From Chitinophagaceae bacterium (GTDB taxonomy: Bacteria; Bacteroidota; Bacteroidia; Chitinophagales; Chitinophagaceae): 7,643 nt of DNA. The stretch is from positions 1 to 7,643 of the forward strand of contig JAJTCI010000104.1 in NCBI GenBank assembly GCA_021323155.1. The letters are read 5' to 3'. Under the pieces are notes generated by a model that was not told where the DNA came from, did no database searches, and saw nothing but the letters and a program-made list of their open reading frames with translations. Below are positions 5,203-7,643 of this stretch, in pieces. How positions within the stretch are numbered: the stretch's first letter is position 1; each line of letters starts with the position of its first letter. A program made the position numbers and the translations under genes.

Positions 5203-7566
5203 ATGAAGAAGGTAACGAAATCATCAGGCAGTCCCGCATTAATGGATGAAATCAGCCATAAGTATATTCCATATTGGCCGCTGTTGGCATTGCTGGCTGT
5301 ACCGTGCATCCTGCTGGCGTGGGTGTTCTTAAAGTTCAAAGAACCCATTTACGAGATCACCGCGAAGATAGAAGTCAAAGACGCCAAGAAGGGAGTGAAT
5401 GAAGACCAGATCACTGAGTCGTTGAATATGCTTTCTTCAAAAAGTATAGTGGAGAACGAGGTAGAGGTATTGCATTCAATGAAATTCGTGGACGAGGTGG
5501 TGAGAGATCTCCGTTTGTACGCACCCGTATTCCAGGAAGGTGGCGTGAAAGCGGTTTCCGCATATCTAACGTCGCCTGTGAAAGTAGAGGCGGAAAACCC
5601 GGACGGCGTGCTGGAGACGAAGAAAGTTTATTACCAGTATGATTTCAATAAGAAACTTGTATCGATCGATAATAAGGCTTACCCGATCAACCAGGTAGTT
5701 TCTACTCCATATGGGCGGCTTAAGTTCGTACAAAATGAACATTTCAAAAAATCATCACCGGGTAAACTATATTTCTCGCTGATTCAGCCGGCAAAGGTGA
5801 CCAGCGGCCTGTTCGCGGGCCTCGATGTGAGTGCAGTAGGCAAATTGTCGAGTATCATCAAGGTAAAATACAAGGACGCCGTACCGCAGCGGGGCAAGGA
5901 CATCGTGAACGCGGTGATCGAGAAATACAACGCGGCCAAGGTGGAGAATAAGACAGACCTCGCTAAGAATACCATGGCTTTCCTGGACCAGCGCATCGCA
6001 AAGGTGGTGAGTGACCTTAATGGTGTTGAACAGCGTATCGAGAATTACCGTTCTTCCAGGGGTGTGGTTAATCTAACCGACCAGAGCCGGCTTTACCTGC
6101 AGAACGTTGCGATGAACGACCAGAAGCTGGCGGATATCAATATGCAGCTGTCGGTATTGGAGCAGGTGGAAAAATATGTTACTTCCAGGGAAAGCACCGC
6201 GGGTATCATACCTTCTACGCTTGGTGTGAACGACCTTTTGCTTTCGAAGTTGCTGGAGCGGTTATATGATGCCGAGCTGCAGTATGAAAAACTAAAGCAG
6301 ACTACCGCGGAGAACAACCCGGCATTACAGACGATCGCCGGACAGGTACAGACGCTTCGGCCAACGATACTGGAGAACGTACGTAACCAGCGTATCAACC
6401 TGAACGCGGGCAAGTCGAACCTGATGCTCACCAACAGTACCTATAACGCGGCCCTGGGAACGATCCCTGAGAAAGAGCGCGAATTGCTGGATGTGAGCCG
6501 TGAACAATCAACGAAGAATAGTCTTTACAGTTTCCTGTTGCAGAAGCGTGAGCAGGCTGCTTTGTCATATTCATCGTCAATTGATGAGATCCAGGTGATC
6601 GATAAGGCCGAGTCTTCTGTGTTGCCGGTGAGCCCGAACAAGATGTTCATTTATGGGGGTGCACTGGGCCTGGCGATACTGTTGACCGTGGCTTATATTA
6701 TCTACCGCGATATCCTGAGTAATAAAGTGTTGTTCAGGTCGGATATCCAGAAGCTTAGTCAGCATCCTTTACTTGGCGAGATCTCTTATGTGCGAAAAGG
6801 CAAGGAGCGACTGCTCACTGGTCGCGATTTCGTGAACGCGCAGGATGAGTTTCGCCAGCTGGCTGCTGCGGGCGGGTTCTTTAATAAAGACAATCCGAAT
6901 AAGAAGCTATTGGTCACTTCAAGCATTAAAGGAGAAGGCAAGACGCTGATCGCCGCGAATATAGCCCTGACCTTATCGCAGGCTGGTAAGCGCGTGGCTT
7001 TGCTTGATATGGACATCCGGAATGCGCAATTATCGCGGACGTTCAAGGTGGTTAATCACCCGGGTTTGTCCGAATACCTCGTGGGCGACATCAATCATCC
7101 TTCCGAGATCGTGCGACCCAGCGGTTATAAGCACCTGTCGGTGTTAGGCGCAGGGGAGAATGTGAGCGTATCAGCCGAGATGTTCCTGGATGGCAGGCTG
7201 GAGTCGCTGATGGAGTACCTGGAACACAATTTCGATTTCATCATCATGGATACGGCGCCAGTGAACCCTGCTGCGGACGCTTACATATTGTCAGAGTTCT
7301 GTGACCTTACGTTGTACGTAGTGCGGCATCGCAAGACTCCAAAGTCTTTCCTGCGCAAGCTGGATGAGACCAACGAGATGAAGCCCTTAAAGCGACTCTG
7401 CCTGGTGTTCAATGGTATCAAGCCGCGTGGCTTTATCATTAAGACCAAAGGTTACGGGTACGGCAGCAAGCATGTCCCGCATAATTACCGCTTACTCTCC
7501 AAGCTAACACTGCGCAATAAGAATGGTGTAGCGAAGAAAACCTACACACCTGTAAAGCAGCTGTAA
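5203..7566 (+). CDS. Wzc-like polysaccharide co-polymerase fused to a BY-kinase domain
   Basis: This 787-residue inner-membrane protein should set chain length and drive export together with the Wza-like protein. In order: transmembrane helix about 24-43; Wzz-type periplasmic domain from about 50; long helical, coiled-coil-prone stretch about 240-400; GNVR-type segment about 425-480 ending in the proline-containing LPVSPNK; second transmembrane helix 481-501; cytoplasmic P-loop kinase domain from about 545. The kinase shows Walker A SSIKGEGKT (573-581, Lys580), Walker A' LLDMDIR (600-606, Asp602 and Asp604) and Walker B FIIMDTAP (679-686, Asp683), the BY-kinase set. Oddities: Lys576 replaces the usual Pro of Walker A; the oligomerisation motif ExxRxxR reads D548xxR551xxA554; and the tail (747-787) has only four scattered tyrosines (751, 753, 762, 781) amid many basic residues. 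The domain assignment is firm; kinase activity is less sure. Confidence 0.92.
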   Translation: MKKVTKSSGSPALMDEISHKYIPYWPLLALLAVPCILLAWVFLKFKEPIYEITAKIEVKDAKKGVNEDQITESLNMLSSKSIVENEVEVLHSMKFVDEVVRDLRLYAPVFQEGGVKAVSAYLTSPVKVEAENPDGVLETKKVYYQYDFNKKLVSIDNKAYPINQVVSTPYGRLKFVQNEHFKKSSPGKLYFSLIQPAKVTSGLFAGLDVSAVGKLSSIIKVKYKDAVPQRGKDIVNAVIEKYNAAKVENKTDLAKNTMAFLDQRIAKVVSDLNGVEQRIENYRSSRGVVNLTDQSRLYLQNVAMNDQKLADINMQLSVLEQVEKYVTSRESTAGIIPSTLGVNDLLLSKLLERLYDAELQYEKLKQTTAENNPALQTIAGQVQTLRPTILENVRNQRINLNAGKSNLMLTNSTYNAALGTIPEKERELLDVSREQSTKNSLYSFLLQKREQAALSYSSSIDEIQVIDKAESSVLPVSPNKMFIYGGALGLAILLTVAYIIYRDILSNKVLFRSDIQKLSQHPLLGEISYVRKGKERLLTGRDFVNAQDEFRQLAAAGGFFNKDNPNKKLLVTSSIKGEGKTLIAANIALTLSQAGKRVALLDMDIRNAQLSRTFKVVNHPGLSEYLVGDINHPSEIVRPSGYKHLSVLGAGENVSVSAEMFLDGRLESLMEYLEHNFDFIIMDTAPVNPAADAYILSEFCDLTLYVVRHRKTPKSFLRKLDETNEMKPLKRLCLVFNGIKPRGFIIKTKGYGYGSKHVPHNYRLLSKLTLRNKNGVAKKTYTPVKQL

Positions 7567-7592
7567 AAAGTTAATGCCTACTACTTTAAGGT

Positions 7593-7618
7593 AAGCCACA
7601 CGATGCGTGTGGCTTTTT
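7593..7618 (+). terminator. Intrinsic terminator after the Wzc-like gene
   Basis: AAGCCACACG at 7593-7602 and CGTGTGGCTT at 7606-7615 form a perfect 10-base-pair stem with an ATG loop, and the T-run extends to 7618. It begins 26 bases after the stop codon. It suggests the two export genes form a bicistronic unit, unless transcription reads through into biosynthesis genes beyond the right edge. Confidence 0.85.
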
Positions 7619-7643
7619 AACATTTAGGCACTGATGAAATGAA

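Noticed and set aside
7634..7643. Possible start of a further gene at the right edge
   Set aside because: The ATG at 7634 meets TGA after one codon, and the ATG at 7639 has too few bases left to judge.

Overview
The window looks like chromosomal DNA from a Bacteroidota bacterium, probably a Chitinophagaceae-type lineage with roughly 50% GC (lineage is inference). Three things point there: a protein ending in a gliding-motility/type IX secretion (T9SS) type B sorting domain, a Bacteroidota-style -7 promoter element (TAnnTTTG) upstream of genes, and a short lipoprotein Wza-like exporter paired with a Wzc-like chain-length/kinase protein. Shine-Dalgarno sequences are mostly absent, as is usual in this phylum.

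Layout. Positions 1-533 (minus strand) hold the N-terminal 177 codons of an AraC-type regulator that runs off the left edge; its DNA-binding part lies outside the window. Diverging from it, positions 674-2119 (plus) encode an M48-family zinc metalloprotease lipoprotein. This gene is cut by one in-frame TAA at 1472-1474. The protease domain lies entirely before the stop, and a C-terminal region ending in a LysM-like module follows in the same frame. A strong hairpin terminator at 2156-2184 closes the unit, and a perfect -7 promoter element abuts it. Positions 2223-4142 encode a secreted 639-residue protein with an N-terminal beta-sandwich-like module, four Ig/PKD-like repeats and a T9SS type B C-terminal domain. 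A 252-base gap follows, containing only weak regulatory candidates. Positions 4395-5201 and 5203-7566, one base apart, encode a Wza-like outer-membrane polysaccharide export lipoprotein and a Wzc-like inner-membrane co-polymerase fused to a BY-kinase domain. A second strong terminator at 7593-7618 ends that pair.

How the genes work together. The last two genes are the core export machine of a capsule or exopolysaccharide system: the Wzc-like protein spans the inner membrane and periplasm and docks on the Wza-like channel. No glycosyltransferase, flippase or polymerase gene is visible, so they must lie to the right or elsewhere. The large T9SS-B protein is probably a surface adhesin or matrix protein, and the M48 protein a periplasm-facing or outer-membrane quality-control protease. 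The whole window therefore has a cell-envelope theme, but only the Wza/Wzc pair is clearly one functional unit.

I saw no RNA gene, CRISPR array or mobile element. The most notable points are the interrupted M48 gene, the promoter-terminator overlap, and the degenerate motifs in the kinase domain.
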